Numbered from the stretch's first letter, positions 31,501-40,689 are shown. The stretch: DNA of 64,000 bases from Symsagittifera roscoffensis (GCF_963678635.1 NC_087065.1:38839888-38903887); one strand, 5' to 3'. The notes: a model not told the origin generated them from the letters alone. A program made the numbers and translations.

Positions 31501-34500
31501 TCATTGTTTTGATTGATAAATTTCCAACTCTCTGTTGACTAAGTTTTGAATAGTTTCAGTGCAATCGTAGACATTTGAACGAAAAAGTTGTCTCCTGTCC
31601 GCCTTGTTAATATAAATTTTAACGATTCTGTTGCTTTTAACTCTAGCTTCCGCGTCCGAAAAACGATTGGCATCCTGAAGACATAGGACTTATGTAGTTC
31701 CGACTGCAGAAAGTCAAAAAGATCATTTAGTGGCGTTCAAGCACTTAGTGAAAAAAGAACACTAATTCCGAAAACAATGCCAACTTTATTTGTATTGATT
31801 GTATTTTTTTTGCCGAAAGTTCATTCATTGTTAAATTTTAGAAAAACTTTCCGATGAGGGATTCCATGAGTATGATGCCGACTCCGAAGATGAATCCTGG
31901 CTGTATTCAACTTTTCTGGCACCCAATGATAGAAAACCCGCCTTGACTAAAAGCGAGTTCGAAGGAATGATGGAAAAATTAGAGAAAAGCAGTGGGCAGC
32001 AGGTAAAGGGCAACATGAATAGCGACTAACATTAGATCGATTATAAAACAGAACTGAAAGAAAATTTAAATTCTCTTTCCTAAAACTAAATTTGATAGGC
32101 TACTTAAAATATTGATGTCTGAAAAAAATTTGACTTATTTAGGTCGAGCTATTCGTTTTTTTTTTAATGAGAAGCTCATATCAAGCTCATTTTCAGGTAC
32201 CACAAAAAATCATCGTAATGGGTCGAGTGATGTATGATATTAAAGTTCGAGTGTCGAGAAAAACCGGTTTGGTCTAATAAGGTGAGCGGTACAGGCTTAC
32301 AATAGCCTTACGCTTATATTAAGCCGTGAAATTCAGGGTTGGCAGAAAAAAAACAACTGGTGTTTAAAACATGTGTTTTTTTTTTTGTGTTTTTTTTTCA
32401 AGTTTCAGGCCTTAATTGGGAATTTTGCGAAAGAATTGTTGGACTTGGCACTGAAATTGATTGCCCTTATTCCAGATTACTCAAAGATAATTGAATTTTT
32501 TTTGTGCATTTTTTTTTCTCACGAGAATATAGAAAAAAAAAACACGTTTTGAAAAAAAACAGTGTTTTAAACGTTTTTTTTGTTTTAAACGTTTTAAACG
32601 TTTTTTTTCTAAAAAAAACACTTTTTTGCCAACCCTGGTGAAATTTCAACTTTACTCGAGTAAAGTTAATTTTCGGAGTTTTTAGCGCTATTTAAGGAAT
32701 CAAAAATTCAGTTTTGCAATTAAATTAATTTAAAAAATCTACGATTTTTTTCGTTTTTCTAGTGGGACAGGAAAATAGGAGGAATTTACATTAAAAAGTT
32801 GGTTTGAAATATTTCGAAAATGTTTGTTTTGCAGGTCACAACCGCAGTCGATGCGAAAGCCCTTCTGAAAGGAGAAGACGATATCATCATGCAAGTTTAT
32901 GATTACTGGCTCGCCAAGCGTTTGCGTTGGGTATGCTAGTAATGATAAAATTCTGCCCGGTTTTAAAGCGATCCCAATAAAAACAATGATGTTTTTTAAG
33001 AGGCAAGCGCTTCTCCCAGTTGTCAAAGTTGACCGGAGGGAGCTCATAGGAGATCCTTATGTCGCATTCCGTCGACGCATGGACCGAGTTCAAACGAGAA
33101 AGAACCGCAAAAATGACGAAATATCCTACGAAAAGATGTTGCGACTAAGGAAGGATTTCCATCGTGCGCTGTAGGTCTAATTCCTTTCTGTCCCATGAAA
33201 AAGAAACAATATCATAGACACTTTAATAACATCTTCGTGTTTTAGAGAGATTATTGAATTAATGAAGGATCGCGAAAACTCGAAGCATTCTTTGTTGCAT
33301 ACAGAAATAGACATTATCAATCTCAGGTTGGTTCGATGACAAACGCACTATATACCTTTTTCTCAGGAAAACTTTTAATTGTTGTTTGGTTCAATGTAGG
33401 CAAAAATCAGACGAGTTTAATAGCGTGTTGTATCGCGAAGTTCTGCAGCTGGTGAAGAATGAAATGGAGAGCAGAGCCCAAGTGAAGACGAAGCAGCAGC
33501 TCAAACCAATCAATGGACTCAAACATCATGTATCAGACTCAACTTCTGTAAGTTTGAATAAATATGGGGATGATAATTTGAAAAAAATCCAAAACAGTGG
33601 AAATGACTTCGATTTATTTAGCTGCCTGAGAGAAAGAGAAAAAAGACGCGGCGTGATAGCGAAGTAAATAAACCGAGAGAAAAGGTCAAAACAGAGTTGG
33701 CAGCGCCAAGTAAAGCTGAAGAATCCGAAACAGTTAAATTGATTTCGAGACAGTTTCCATTCAAACGTGACCCTGTATTGTGCTACCAAGCCGTGAGTAT
33801 ATATTGATTTTCTAATTCAGGCTTTTCGGTTTTATGCGGGGTATTTGTTAATTTTATGCGGTATGCAAAGCCGGTAGATATCTATGAAAATGCGGGGAAA
33901 AACTCAAAATATGCGCGTTAACTGTCCCAAATAAGCAACATTTAAACCCCCATAACTTTACGGAAAGAAATCACAGGTGAAATATTTTTAAACTTGAGAC
34001 CAGGACAATAAAAATTTTCGGATGATAGAAAAAAATTCCGTCAAAAATTGCTAATTATAAAATCGAAATTTGTCTTGAGAAAAAAAAAACATTCCGAGTT
34101 GAAATATTCCGTCATTTTCTACGAAAGCATTTGGAACAATTAGCGTGACTCACTCTGTATACGCATCATTACGGAGAAATATGCGGGTAATGATGCGCTT
34201 TTGTAAATACAGATTATTATGCGTTAAGCTTGTTATGTGTTTGACAGAGGCTGTGAAGCCTATTGATCACAAGATACCTGTGTCATTATGCGTTAAGATG
34301 CGGTTTTATGCGCCGCATAAAACCGAAAAGCCTAACTGATTTTGGCCCCGAGGTTCTTATCTTCAAGTTTTTTAAATTCATTCAATAATTTTGGTTGCGT
34401 GTCCTCGTTTACACAAAAGAGTTTGCGAGCGTAGTGTATTAGTACGAACCTTCTTTTTTTCTAACCCAACTTAAAGTGTTCACTTAATTGAGAGCACTTT

Positions 34501-37500
34501 TGCTATCATCACAATCTGTATGTTTGAAAATTGCGTAGCATTTGTTCTCTGCTTTATTTGTGGCTAGTGTTTGATTTTTTAAGCATCCGTGGCTGAGAGA
34601 TTAGTGCATGAGACTCAAAATCGCTAGGTCGCAGATCGAGTCCAAGACGTAGCCGAAATTTTACTAATTCAAGGCTTAATTCTACCTTTTCTTATTGCGC
34701 TTTATAGAGCTGCTGTTTGTGTTCTCGCTAGTATTCATGCTCTAATCTTTTTGAGGATTGATTTTTGTGAAATCTATTTGGTCGCTTGTCTGTTTCAAAA
34801 ATGACTGTTTCAATAATGGTCTTCAGTTTTCAGAATTCCCAGCGGAATAAAGGCTTCTCTCATTGATCAATGTTTTCGCAAATTTGATTGATTTTATTTG
34901 TAAGTGTCAATTATAAAGAAGTCTTAAAATTCAGAGGTTTGAGGTCAAATATTTTATTCTTTGAAATTGCTTCAAAAAGCATTATCAGTTTTTAAGTTCG
35001 TAGTTCAGGCTCTTAAAGAAGTCGGGATGATTGCTTTTGTTCAAGAAAAGTCAATTTTTTTCAGGCTCAATTTTTTTTGACCGTTTGACTTTTTATTTCT
35101 TAAGTTCAGTTCATTTACTCTGTCGAAAAGAAGGCCACAAAAAACGAGATTAAATTCTAGTTTCGAAAGTGGAATTTATTTTTCAGATATCACAGCGAAA
35201 TAAAAACTTAACTTATTCATCCAGTTTTCTGAAATTGGGTTAATTTTATTTTAAAAAATGGCCAATCAAAAATTGTTCCAGAAATTCAAAGAGCTTTAAG
35301 GGCATCTATTTTCTTTGAAATTCGAAAATTGAGATTTTGAAAAACAAGTCAGTGTTTTTTCTGGTTGGCGTTCATTATTTCTTTTCCAACTGTTTGTTGG
35401 CTATGTTTCAGTTTATTGATATTTTTTACTCTTGCGATGATAAATTCAGGTTCAGTTCTTAATTAATTCTAATTTTTTTGTGTAGCCGGCACTCTTGAAG
35501 AATACGCCTGGGACGGCAAAGGTCCTGGGTTAAAATCTGACAGGACCTGTTTTTTTTCTTCAAACGGGAAATAGTCCGTTTAAAAAGAAATTGTCGGCTT
35601 ATTTTTATCTGCTGATGTTTGTCGGCTTAGAAGCGATATTGTAGATTTTTTAAAAGTTTTTTAAACATTTTAGTGCTCTTGATCTACCTCTGATGTTTGT
35701 AATTTCACTAACCTCGACTTTTTATTTTTTCTTTTTTTTTGTTTGAGAACTTGTTTCTGCCCAAATGATTTCGGCCTATTTTTTATCGGCTTAGTGACCA
35801 AATTTTTCGGCTTTGTTACCTTATGGTAAATTTTTCACCGATGCTTATTTCATATTCCATTGTTTTGGCATTTTTTTAATATGAAAACTAGCCTCATTTT
35901 TTGATGGATCTAGTTTTTTTTCGACATTTTCGATTTTTTTCTGACCTAGCGGCCTTTTCTTGTTTTAATTCGCCTGTGTTCCAACACTCTTGGTTATAAT
36001 TTAATATCTGGCATTTTGAAAGTTCCTTCAGGGCGCTTTTTGCTTAAATTTGCGAAGTACGGAAAAAATTCCAATTTTGTGTTCATTAGGTTTCAAATTG
36101 ATGGTCAATTTTTTTTTCAAGTTAACATTTCTGCTTTTTTGAGCTCCGCTCAAAAGTAACTGAAAACATCATTGACGTAACATTTTGTCTATCGGATAGA
36201 TGTTCTGTTGACGTGTTCCCATGTTCGCTATGTTTTTTGATTAAATGAGCAGGTTGTTTATTGCAGCCGTCGGGAGTGTTGGATGCTACTTCATTGCCAA
36301 ACATAGAACACCAATACTCTTTGACAAATATCTCTACCGAAGAAACAAATACAACACAAACAGAGAGCATACATCAGTTCATTGACACCAACAGAAACAT
36401 TGGTTATTGCCGGAGACGGATAGGAAGGGGAGGTCGGATTATTTTTGACCGAATCAGACCCTCTGTCGCCACAGACACAAGAAAATCAGATCCTTCGAAG
36501 ATCAATGAGCTGATGTCCTTTCCTGGTGATACTCGCTGCTTGCCAAACGAATTATGGTCTCACTTCTTGGATCACTCCTACTCACAATTTGCAGAAGAGT
36601 ATCCCATAGATATGTGCGTAACATGTTGATATTCTATGATAATAAATCTTGGGCAGTTAATAGTTTCCTTCAGTAGCGAATTTAGGGGGGGGGGGGGGGG
36701 GGGCTGATACCCCCTTCCCTCAGGGATTCGACCCCCTGCCAACCCAAAGGGTCCCTCTTTTTTATTTTTGAGATATCCATTTTTGGCTGACTGACCTTAA
36801 GTTTCTAAAAGCGCCTTTTTTGGTCGAAATTTTCCAAAAAGTACCTAAAAAAACCTTTTGTCGGCCTAAAAAAAAGTCGACTAAACTCTCAAAAATTTTT
36901 TGAAAATCCTCCCACCCTCGAGAAATTCCTAGATCCGCTCCTGGTTTCCTTTATCATCTTGGAATCATAATTGATCTCACTATATATAAGAACACGATTA
37001 TATGGTCCCTTACTGAAATAATGTGTTCGTTATTTTTGTTTAGACCTGTTTATTTGCCCACTGCTAAACGGCATCAGAGTTTGCCACCAAGCTGTGATGA
37101 GAAAGATGGTGGTAGTTATTCAACTACAGAAGTCTCGTCATCCTTATATGCATCGTCAACTTGCCTGGCAACATACACCTGGTGTAATCCAACCCTCGAC
37201 ACACATACTAGCCAGCGAGTTGGCAAAGTTTCCAGCTCAGCTGAAAAGAATGTTGGTGCTATAAAGAAGGAAGCGCCAGAGAGCGTAGTTTTGCTACAAC
37301 GTAATATAAAGAAAGAGAAGGGCTCAAATCCTAACATATCATATCAGAACACACTAGCGAATGGACAAAGCTCGATAGGAACTTCTTCAAATGGAGACGG
37401 CTCAATGAAAAGTCTCTCTAGATTTGGCGGGCTATGCAAGGTGGAAGCTGGGTCTATTGTAGTTCAAAGTCCGGAAATGCCGAAATCTCTCAGGGAAACC

Positions 37501-38019
37501 CACGCTCCTCTTTCGCAGAGACGGACAATTACAGATTCAGTAGTGCTCGGAAGGAGTCAATTGTCAACTGTGGTAGGAGTTCCTTTCTCATGTCCAAATG
37601 AAGTAAATGCGGCGTCGGTTTCACCAGGCGTTGCGTCCTACAACAGACGCGGATCGAACACGGCTGCACTTCTTCTTAATGGAGAAAAGGCATTTGGACA
37701 GTCTATACCAGGGCTGATGAATCAAAGTAGTATTGGATCTAGTTTAGGCTGTACAGTCAACAATAACAATAGGTCTGAGGTCACTCGAATTCCCAATGGG
37801 GGAATAGATCACGAGATGGGAGGAAACTATCTACTGGGATCTCAAACGAAGCAAAACTGTGTAATTGATACTGTCGATACCTATGGACAGTCATTGACAA
37901 AAGACGCGCCCAGAAAAATAGGGTCTACGATTCAGCAAAGCACTGTTTCGGCGGCAGTTGCATCAGCACAACAACATAGTGCTCTCGTTTCGTCACTTAC
38001 CGGGAGCATAATTAGTTGA
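22372..38019 (+). CDS. EPC1/EPC2 homologue: Enhancer of polycomb homologue (ten coding exons)
   Basis: The EPC protein is a scaffold of the NuA4/TIP60 histone acetyltransferase complex. Its N-terminal EPcA region tethers the catalytic subunit to the nucleosome. Ten exons with GT/AG ends join in frame into 829 codons, close to the ~800-840 residues of vertebrate EPC1/2. The N-terminus MSKLSIRARN and STGMEKEEEE, the YDADSEDESWL block (residues ~123-133), GDPYVAFRRR (~216-225) with TRKNRKNDEISYEKMLRLRK (~230-249), and IGYCRRRIGRGGRIIFDR (~434-451) are the family hallmarks in the right order. The middle and the Ser-rich C-terminus are divergent. The start at 22372 gives MAVMSK; translation from the second ATG (22381) would give the usual MSKL start. 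It is the only host gene recognised in the window. Confidence 0.93.
22736..22913 (+). CDS. EPC exon 2
   Basis: The acceptor TTTTAG precedes 22736. Codes residues 55-113: ETHLQEALSALQFG, then IPIPESNIDVENYHELYSSE and KQYIHFR, matching the family block 'HHLQrAis ... iPiPe....  y..lYp..f..pkq.Ihi'. Donor GTAAGG at 22914, phase 1. Confidence 0.9.
23224..23790 (-). pseudogene. antisense LINE C-terminal region
   Basis: The minus strand continues with LPAAKGGLG and an ARLLA...PAFLASAVGAKDA stretch, then MSEIFGFEHVDGTYDDALKR and, at the end, RPDG...WDVT (about 23271-23333). An RPD followed by a hydrophobic-D motif resembles PD-(D/E)xK nucleases such as the restriction-like endonuclease of R2-group LINEs. 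That assignment is an inference. Confidence 0.55.
23793..24291. repeat. 168-bp tandem triplication inside LINE coding sequence
   Basis: Three near-identical copies start at 23793, 23961 and 24129 (period exactly 168). On the minus strand the unit covers the LINE coding block LLKNCFSMPKLL ... KVTKVKMDDNQFLQ. As 168 is 56 codons, the duplication keeps frame, although stops are present inside each unit. Confidence 0.95.
24440..25550 (-). pseudogene. antisense LINE linker and reverse transcriptase
   Basis: On the minus strand: LSDLEQRIKLISSKLDEGNV and KGGIRLAASHDKIAPFSTDN (linker), SAAGPDKIIPQNFKDL, MRPIAIGNTLRRIESKCAGS, GCGTKQGAEIAAHSFRNL, LLKLDFKNAFNSLNRETML (palm block A), GTQQGDPEAPPLFAE (24664-24708) and WYLDDGNLADDY (24590-24619, catalytic YLDD). 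The blocks are in correct order but lie in different frames. The QQGDP box separates it from the PQGD LINEs elsewhere in the window. Confidence 0.85.
25785..26033 (-). pseudogene. PHD-like zinc finger ORF of antisense LINE
   Basis: An 82-codon frame starting MRKNNKECTSKDC. The Cys/His pattern CTSKDC...C-D-C-C...WYHISC...WFQCPLC matches a C4HC3 PHD finger, including the conserved Trp before the last CxxC. In retroelements such fingers sit at the N-terminus. Downstream the frame passes a short duplicated segment near 25795-25830 containing stops. Confidence 0.7.
26301..27019. other. intron sequence, nothing recognised
   Basis: AT-rich sequence upstream of the antisense LINE leader and before array B. 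No coding frame or structured repeat was found. Confidence 0.4.
27020..27410. repeat. 36-bp minisatellite array B (about 11 units)
   Basis: Same unit and strand as array A at 14565-15525 (TCCCAGGACTCAAGTGTTGG core). It lies in EPC intron 2. Its left flank differs from that of array A. Confidence 0.95.
27411..27645. repeat. unique tail shared with array A
   Basis: Aligns with 15526-15701, but has an extra segment of about 65 bp (roughly 27452-27515) that looks like a partial duplication of the tail, ending CACGTAACGTTTCCCTACTA. Both tails stop at CCCCTGTCAACTGCT. The hairpin GGATACT-TTATTT-AGTATCC is present near 27525. Confidence 0.85.
27646..28562. other. intron sequence, nothing recognised
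   Basis: AT-rich. A minus-strand frame at 27965-28234 (89 codons, MVEVRSLLEKMKSTLPKG) has no recognisable motif and is not called. Confidence 0.35.
28563..29208. repeat. about 280-bp tandem repeat, 2.3 copies
   Basis: Copies start at about 28568, 28852 and 29122 (last one partial). Each begins TAGCCGGTTACTG, continues with CAGCACAGAATGTTCCGA, and contains GGCATTTCACAAACCATCAC. Copy 1 carries the TATCGCAAGCGG...TTTCGCCTCTG hairpin motif at about 28669, which copy 2 has lost in part. A diverged copy starts at 40289, and the AGCACAGAATGTTCCGAC block recurs inverted at about 30342. Confidence 0.85.
29410..30060. repeat. foldback (inverted-repeat) element, family 2
   Basis: Left arm about 29410-29670 and right arm about 29795-30060 are reverse complements: AAACCGGTTTTTCTCGAC on the left against GTTGAGAAAAACCGGTTT on the right, and the block ending CTCCCCATTTT against AATGGGGAGGAA. 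The RNA or single strand could form a long imperfect hairpin with a loop of about 125 bases. Single arms recur at 32214-32333 and 40690-40835. Confidence 0.75.
30336..31258. repeat. tRNA-headed dispersed repeat, copy 1
   Basis: Contains a tRNA-like head near 30418-30492 with A-box-like TTGGCCTGGAGG and B-box-like GGTTCGAGTC. It ends in the hairpin motif TATCGCAAGTGGTGCGAAGC (31224 on). The leader AGCAAGCATTATCGAACTGG resembles 44630 (AGCAAGCGTTATCAAACTG), so both belong to one family. The T arm pairs poorly, so it is not a working tRNA. Confidence 0.55.
30577..30990. repeat. internal tandem repeat, three copies of about 145-168 bp
   Basis: Three copies share GGCTTAGTTGC-like starts, then CTGTAAACAA, TTGTAGTTG, AAGTGCAA, TTGTTCATT and GGGACT. 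They start near 30577, 30745 and 30889. Confidence 0.65.
31259..31841. other. end of EPC intron 2, nothing recognised
   Basis: AT-rich sequence without repeats I can assign, ending in the exon 3 acceptor. Confidence 0.35.
31842..32002 (+). CDS. EPC exon 3
   Basis: Acceptor TTTTAG precedes 31842. The split codon restores Glu, then YDADSEDESWL and FEGMMEKLEKSSGQQ, the EPcA core. Donor GTAAAG at 32003, phase 0. Intron 2 before it is 8,928 bp. Confidence 0.92.
32214..32333. repeat. single arm of foldback family 2
   Basis: GAGTGATGTATGATATTAAA and CGAGAAAAACCGGTTTGG align with the right arm of 29410-30060 (GAGTGATATATCATATTAAA; TGAGAAAAACCGGTTTAA). It is interrupted at its right side by the MITE at 32334. 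Confidence 0.65.
32334..32637. mobile_element. hAT-type MITE with 8-bp target duplication
   Basis: Terminal inverted repeats CAGGGTTGGCA...TGCCAACCCTG bound a 304-bp A/T-homopolymer-rich interior without coding capacity. It is flanked by GTGAAATT on both sides (32326-32333 and 32638-32645). The 8-bp duplication is diagnostic of the hAT superfamily. It lies in EPC intron 3. Confidence 0.92.
32835..32930 (+). CDS. EPC exon 4
   Basis: Acceptor TTGCAG. Codes VTTAVDAKALLKGEDDIIMQ and VYDYWLAKRLRW, matching 'A..LLk.dde.i..VyeYW..KR'. Donor GTATGC at 32931, phase 0. Confidence 0.92.
33001..33170 (+). CDS. EPC exon 5
   Basis: Acceptor TTTAAG ends at 33000. Codes RQALLPVVKVDRRELIGDPY and VAFRRRMDRVQTRKNRKNDE, the most conserved block of the family. 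Donor GTAGGT at 33171, phase 2. The 70-bp intron 4 before it is very short. Confidence 0.95.
33246..33326 (+). CDS. EPC exon 6
   Basis: Acceptor TTTTAG. Codes EIIELMKDRENSKHSLLHTE and IDIINL, equivalent to the helical 'iLEmik.RE.sK...L....ei' segment. Donor GTTGGT at 33327, phase 2. Confidence 0.9.
33400..33547 (+). CDS. EPC exon 7
   Basis: Acceptor ATGTAG. Codes QKSDEFNSVLYREVLQLVKN and onward to VSDSTS. Its sequence is divergent from the family; the call rests on frame and junctions (donor GTAAGT at 33548, phase 0). Confidence 0.78.
33622..33792 (+). CDS. EPC exon 8
   Basis: Acceptor ATTTAG. Codes LPERKRKKTRRDSEVNKPRE and QFPFKRDPVLCYQA, a basic segment like the 'rPKRKy.kK' of EPC1 and the 'F.fRr...cqY' that follows. 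Donor GTGAGT at 33793, phase 0. The 74-bp intron before it can also be read through in another frame. Confidence 0.8.
33900..34140. repeat. single arm of foldback family 1 in EPC intron 8
   Basis: Blocks ATTTAAACCCCCATAACTTT, ATCACAGGTGAAATATTTTT and CGAAATTTGTCTTGAG align with the right arm of the foldback units at 59345-62975. The end, ATTCCGTCATTTTCTACGAA, is diverged. Confidence 0.75.
34585..34670 (+). other. tRNA-like sequence (SINE head or relic)
   Basis: Contains CCGTGGCTGAGAGATTAG (A-box-like), GAGACTCAAAATC (anticodon-arm-like, CAA) and CAGATCGAGTCC (B-box-like). It resembles a tRNA-Leu/Ser in outline but acceptor and anticodon stems do not close. Confidence 0.4.
34671..35400. other. 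EPC intron 8 sequence, nothing recognised
   Basis: AT-rich intron DNA with no assignable feature. Confidence 0.35.
35401..35990. repeat. tRNA-headed dispersed repeat, copy 2
   Basis: From AATACGCCTGGGACGG (35503) this aligns with 44763 onward (AATACGCCTGAGACGC). Shared later blocks are GTCGGCTTAG, CTGCCCAAATGATTTCGGCC and CCGATGCTTATT. The copies lie in EPC intron 8 and downstream of EPC. Confidence 0.7.
36267..36613 (+). CDS. EPC exon 9
   Basis: Acceptor ATTGCAG. Contains NIGYCRRRIGRGGRIIFDRI, the hallmark 'cIGf.RRRvGRGGRvllDR' of EPC proteins, then a Ser/Asp-rich tail. Donor GTGCGT at 36614, phase 2. Confidence 0.92.
36671..36943. mobile_element. hAT-type MITE in EPC intron 9
   Basis: Starts CAGTAGCGAATTTAG followed by a G-tract and ends GATCCGCTCCTG. 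It is flanked on both sides by GTTTCCTT (36663-36670 and 36944-36951), a perfect 8-bp target duplication. The family is that of 63298-63724, in inverted orientation. It makes up most of the 430-bp intron 9. Confidence 0.92.
37044..38019 (+). CDS. EPC exon 10 (terminal)
   Basis: Acceptor TTGTTTAG. A 976-nt open frame to TGA at 38017-38019. The C-terminal region is rich in Ser, Thr, Asn and Gln and carries no motif I can match with certainty, though low-complexity C-termini are usual in EPC proteins. Phase agrees with exon 9. Confidence 0.8.
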
Positions 38020-38700
38020 AAATAGTCGAACTGTACATCTTAGAATTAAATGCTATACCTTGGCGATGCTGTTTGTTAAATCTATTGTTAAATGTTGATC
38101 CCTCCTGTTACCATAATAGAAAAAATGACCACTCAATGCAGCGTGCGATTGTAATGATGGAATGATTCGAATACATTTTTGATTGAAAACATAGCCTGCA
38201 CATGAATGTCGAAATGTAAATGTCATCATTCAGCTCAGCTCATTATTCTCATTCCTAACCAATTTGATTAATGATTCGATTCGAATACTGCTAATTGTGC
38301 AATAAGATACATTTCGTTTGGTTTGTAAACACTACACTTAAGAAGTACTTTATGTAGGTCGTCGTTGTTGTTGTAATATCTCATAAGCTACGATTGATCA
38401 GAGTTGCTATTTTTCTAACTGCAATTCAATCTCCATCCCGGAAAATTTTCTCTTGTGACATGAATATCTAAAAAGAATTGAATGCTGATGAAATGAACAG
38501 TGATCATGGGGTAGTAGAGAAAAGCAAGTAGTACTGGGTAAATAGTATTGCTGTGTTAGTAGTACTGGCTTCTTCGAGCACATTATTTATAGTAATTATT
38601 GCAAAAATCATAAAAGAACAGTTAGGTAAAAGCAGGTAATCATACCTCACTTTATAGACCGCACCCTACGACTAGTTTTTCAGCAAGGCTAATAATTCCG
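38020..38700 (+). other. probable EPC 3' UTR and downstream
   Basis: Sequence after the stop codon. An ATTAAA poly(A)-signal variant is at 38045-38050; no clear AATAAA follows closely. The true 3' end cannot be fixed from the sequence. Confidence 0.35.
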
Positions 38701-40288
38701 ATAAAAGACACCTGGAGAATATGTCGCAGCTGGAGTCCCGTATGCGGTCTGCGCTCATTCAACTTAACCTCATGCCGGTGCAACAGCGTACAATTAATTG
38801 TCCATTGGTCAAACGGAAAATAGGGAACTTGAAAATAGAGTGTAGGACTAGTGAATATTAAGAGCCACTCATTTCAAGGAATAGCCAAATACGTACAGTA
38901 CTCAGAAATAGATAATTGACGTACGTACAGAATTAGATAACCCCACTACAATTTAACCCCTTTTAATACCAATTGTTAGAATCAATGTGAAACTTACTTT
39001 TAAGGAATTCGTACTTAAGGGTTTAGAGTTGAACAGAAATGACCTTGCCAATAGTTTAGACTTTGATATGAATTTGAAAACTAATCCGATCGGCATGATT
39101 GAAATTATTAAACAAAAATGACTAGATTTCTCCAATATTGAACTTGATCTTGAAAATAATCTTGCTAATAATAGATTAATTGGCTGAGTTTAAATGAATT
39201 ATGGAATGAAAACTCGTTGTGACCAAAATTTTGAGCAATATAATCTAAGTTTTTTCTTCTGCCAATCACTTTTTTTTCATATGCCAATTTTTGTTTTTAA
39301 AGGCAATTCATATGCCAATATTTTTTAATGCCAATCATTTGAAACAATTTTTTTTCAAATGCCCATCATAATTATTTTTTCAAATGCCAATCATATTAAA
39401 GTACAACTTAACTAATTGTTCGAACCATCTTAAGTTAGTCAATTTTTTTAACTCGGTATACAGCGCAATGTCTAAAGGATTTGCCAGCCCCTAGTCCCAA
39501 CCTAGCGTCCCACCAAAGGAGCGATTGTTCCGGATTGATTTGCTAGAGAGCATTTTTCAAATGCGAGTCAAGTCTGCGTTTTTTTACATCTCCGGGAGGC
39601 TGCAATGTGACATCTTTTATCAAAAAAATTGACAGGCAACATTTTAGTTTGGAAATTTACAATGAACAAATGCTAAGCTTAAGTTCGCCATAGCAAGAAA
39701 GAAATGCAAATCTAATTTTTCTGTGTAAACCTACATAAGCCTGTACTTTTTCTAACCTAAAGTTACATTTTGAAGTGCTACAGAATTAGCTTTCTACTTT
39801 TTTGTAAGTCTTAAAACATTGATAAAACATGATTGACAATTTTACAACTGTTTGTTGGCTATTGATTACAGAACATAACCGTTAAAACGTAACTATTTTG
39901 TTCTTATCACGGGCACCAGGAGGTTTCACTAGATAAAACTTCAACCAAACTTACGATTGTGAAAAGATTGATTCTCGAGATATTCAAAATCTAACATGCA
40001 TGGGAATAAGTTTCCTGTTGATTGTTCAAAAAAAGGATTTTATCGCTAAAAAAAGGTGGGCTGGGAAGTTATTTTTGAAAAAAAAAAATTGGAATCAACA
40101 CCGAAAGGGCCTTAAAATAATTGTGTCTGCACGAGTTATTTTGCGGCTACACGAACCTTAAAAAAGTAGATAAATTATTTAAATCCGTCTGAAAACAACA
40201 ATAAGTCCAGTTTTTCTCAGATACTTAAGGCAATAAAAACCCGGTTCATTCCAATTTGAGAAAACGAATGTGTTCACATGATAACAAG
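38701..40288. other. intergenic; unexplained open segment near 38980
   Basis: AT-rich. A plus-strand segment at about 38978-39187 reads RINVKLTFKEFVLKGLELNR and continues with a single stop (TGA at 39119-39121). It has codon-like texture but no homology I recognise. At 39290-39410 short AATGCCAATCAT-like words repeat irregularly. Confidence 0.35.
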
Positions 40289-40480
40289 GATAGCCGGTTG
40301 CTGTGTCACAGTAGTCGACCATATTCTTAAAAAGATAAGAAGTTTTTTTTTCAAATTAGTATGATTTTTTTCTGCGTGGTATGACAAAAGGATCTGCCGA
40401 ACACCTAAAAATTAGGCTTATTAATACAGTAGGCAAACCGAGCCAGGTTTTTGTCAATCAATGACGATAAAAAAAAACAT
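40289..40480. repeat. diverged copy of the 280-bp repeat
   Basis: Begins TAGCCGGTTGCTGTG and continues with an ATATTCTTAAAAAGATAAG...TTTCAAATTAGT stretch, as in the units at 28563-29208, but diverged. Confidence 0.55.
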
Positions 40481-40689
40481 AACATTTTAAACGTAGGCTA
40501 GAGCAAAAAAAGTTTTAATTTTTTTTCAATTTTGCAGAAATTGTACTGAATTTTTAAAAAATGTTCCGAAAATGGCGCTTGCTTAACTTTCTAAAAGTTA
40601 TACAAATTTTGAAAAAATTAAAAAAAAACTGTCCTTCTTGACACAAGGACAGCTTTTTGAAATTTTTTTTCAATATTCGAAACACATCT

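Larger units (their letters stand above)
22914..31841 (+). other. EPC intron 2, a transposable-element nest
   Basis: An 8.9-kb intron with donor GTAAGG and acceptor TTTTAG. It contains an antisense LINE (23224-26300), 36-bp array B with its tail (27020-27645), a 280-bp tandem repeat (28563-29208), a foldback element (29410-30060) and a tRNA-headed repeat (30336-31258). All must be spliced out of each EPC transcript. Confidence 0.85.

Noticed and set aside
32899-33000. Extension of EPC exon 5 upstream (MITGSPSVCVGYAS...)
   Set aside because: This is the 70-bp intron 4 and exon 4 in another frame; the joined exon 4-5 frame matches the family.
33548-33621. Read-through of EPC intron 7 in the frame 33386-33667
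   Set aside because: Splicing at GTAAGT/ATTTAG restores the downstream 57-codon exon in frame, while read-through ends at a stop and loses the RKRKK block.
34585-34670. Functional tRNA-Leu(CAA)
   Set aside because: Anticodon stem pairs in only three of five positions and the acceptor stem is absent.
36261-36266. EPC exon 9 starting at 36261 or earlier
   Set aside because: The TTGCAG acceptor ends at 36266 and phase 0 is kept only by starting at 36267.
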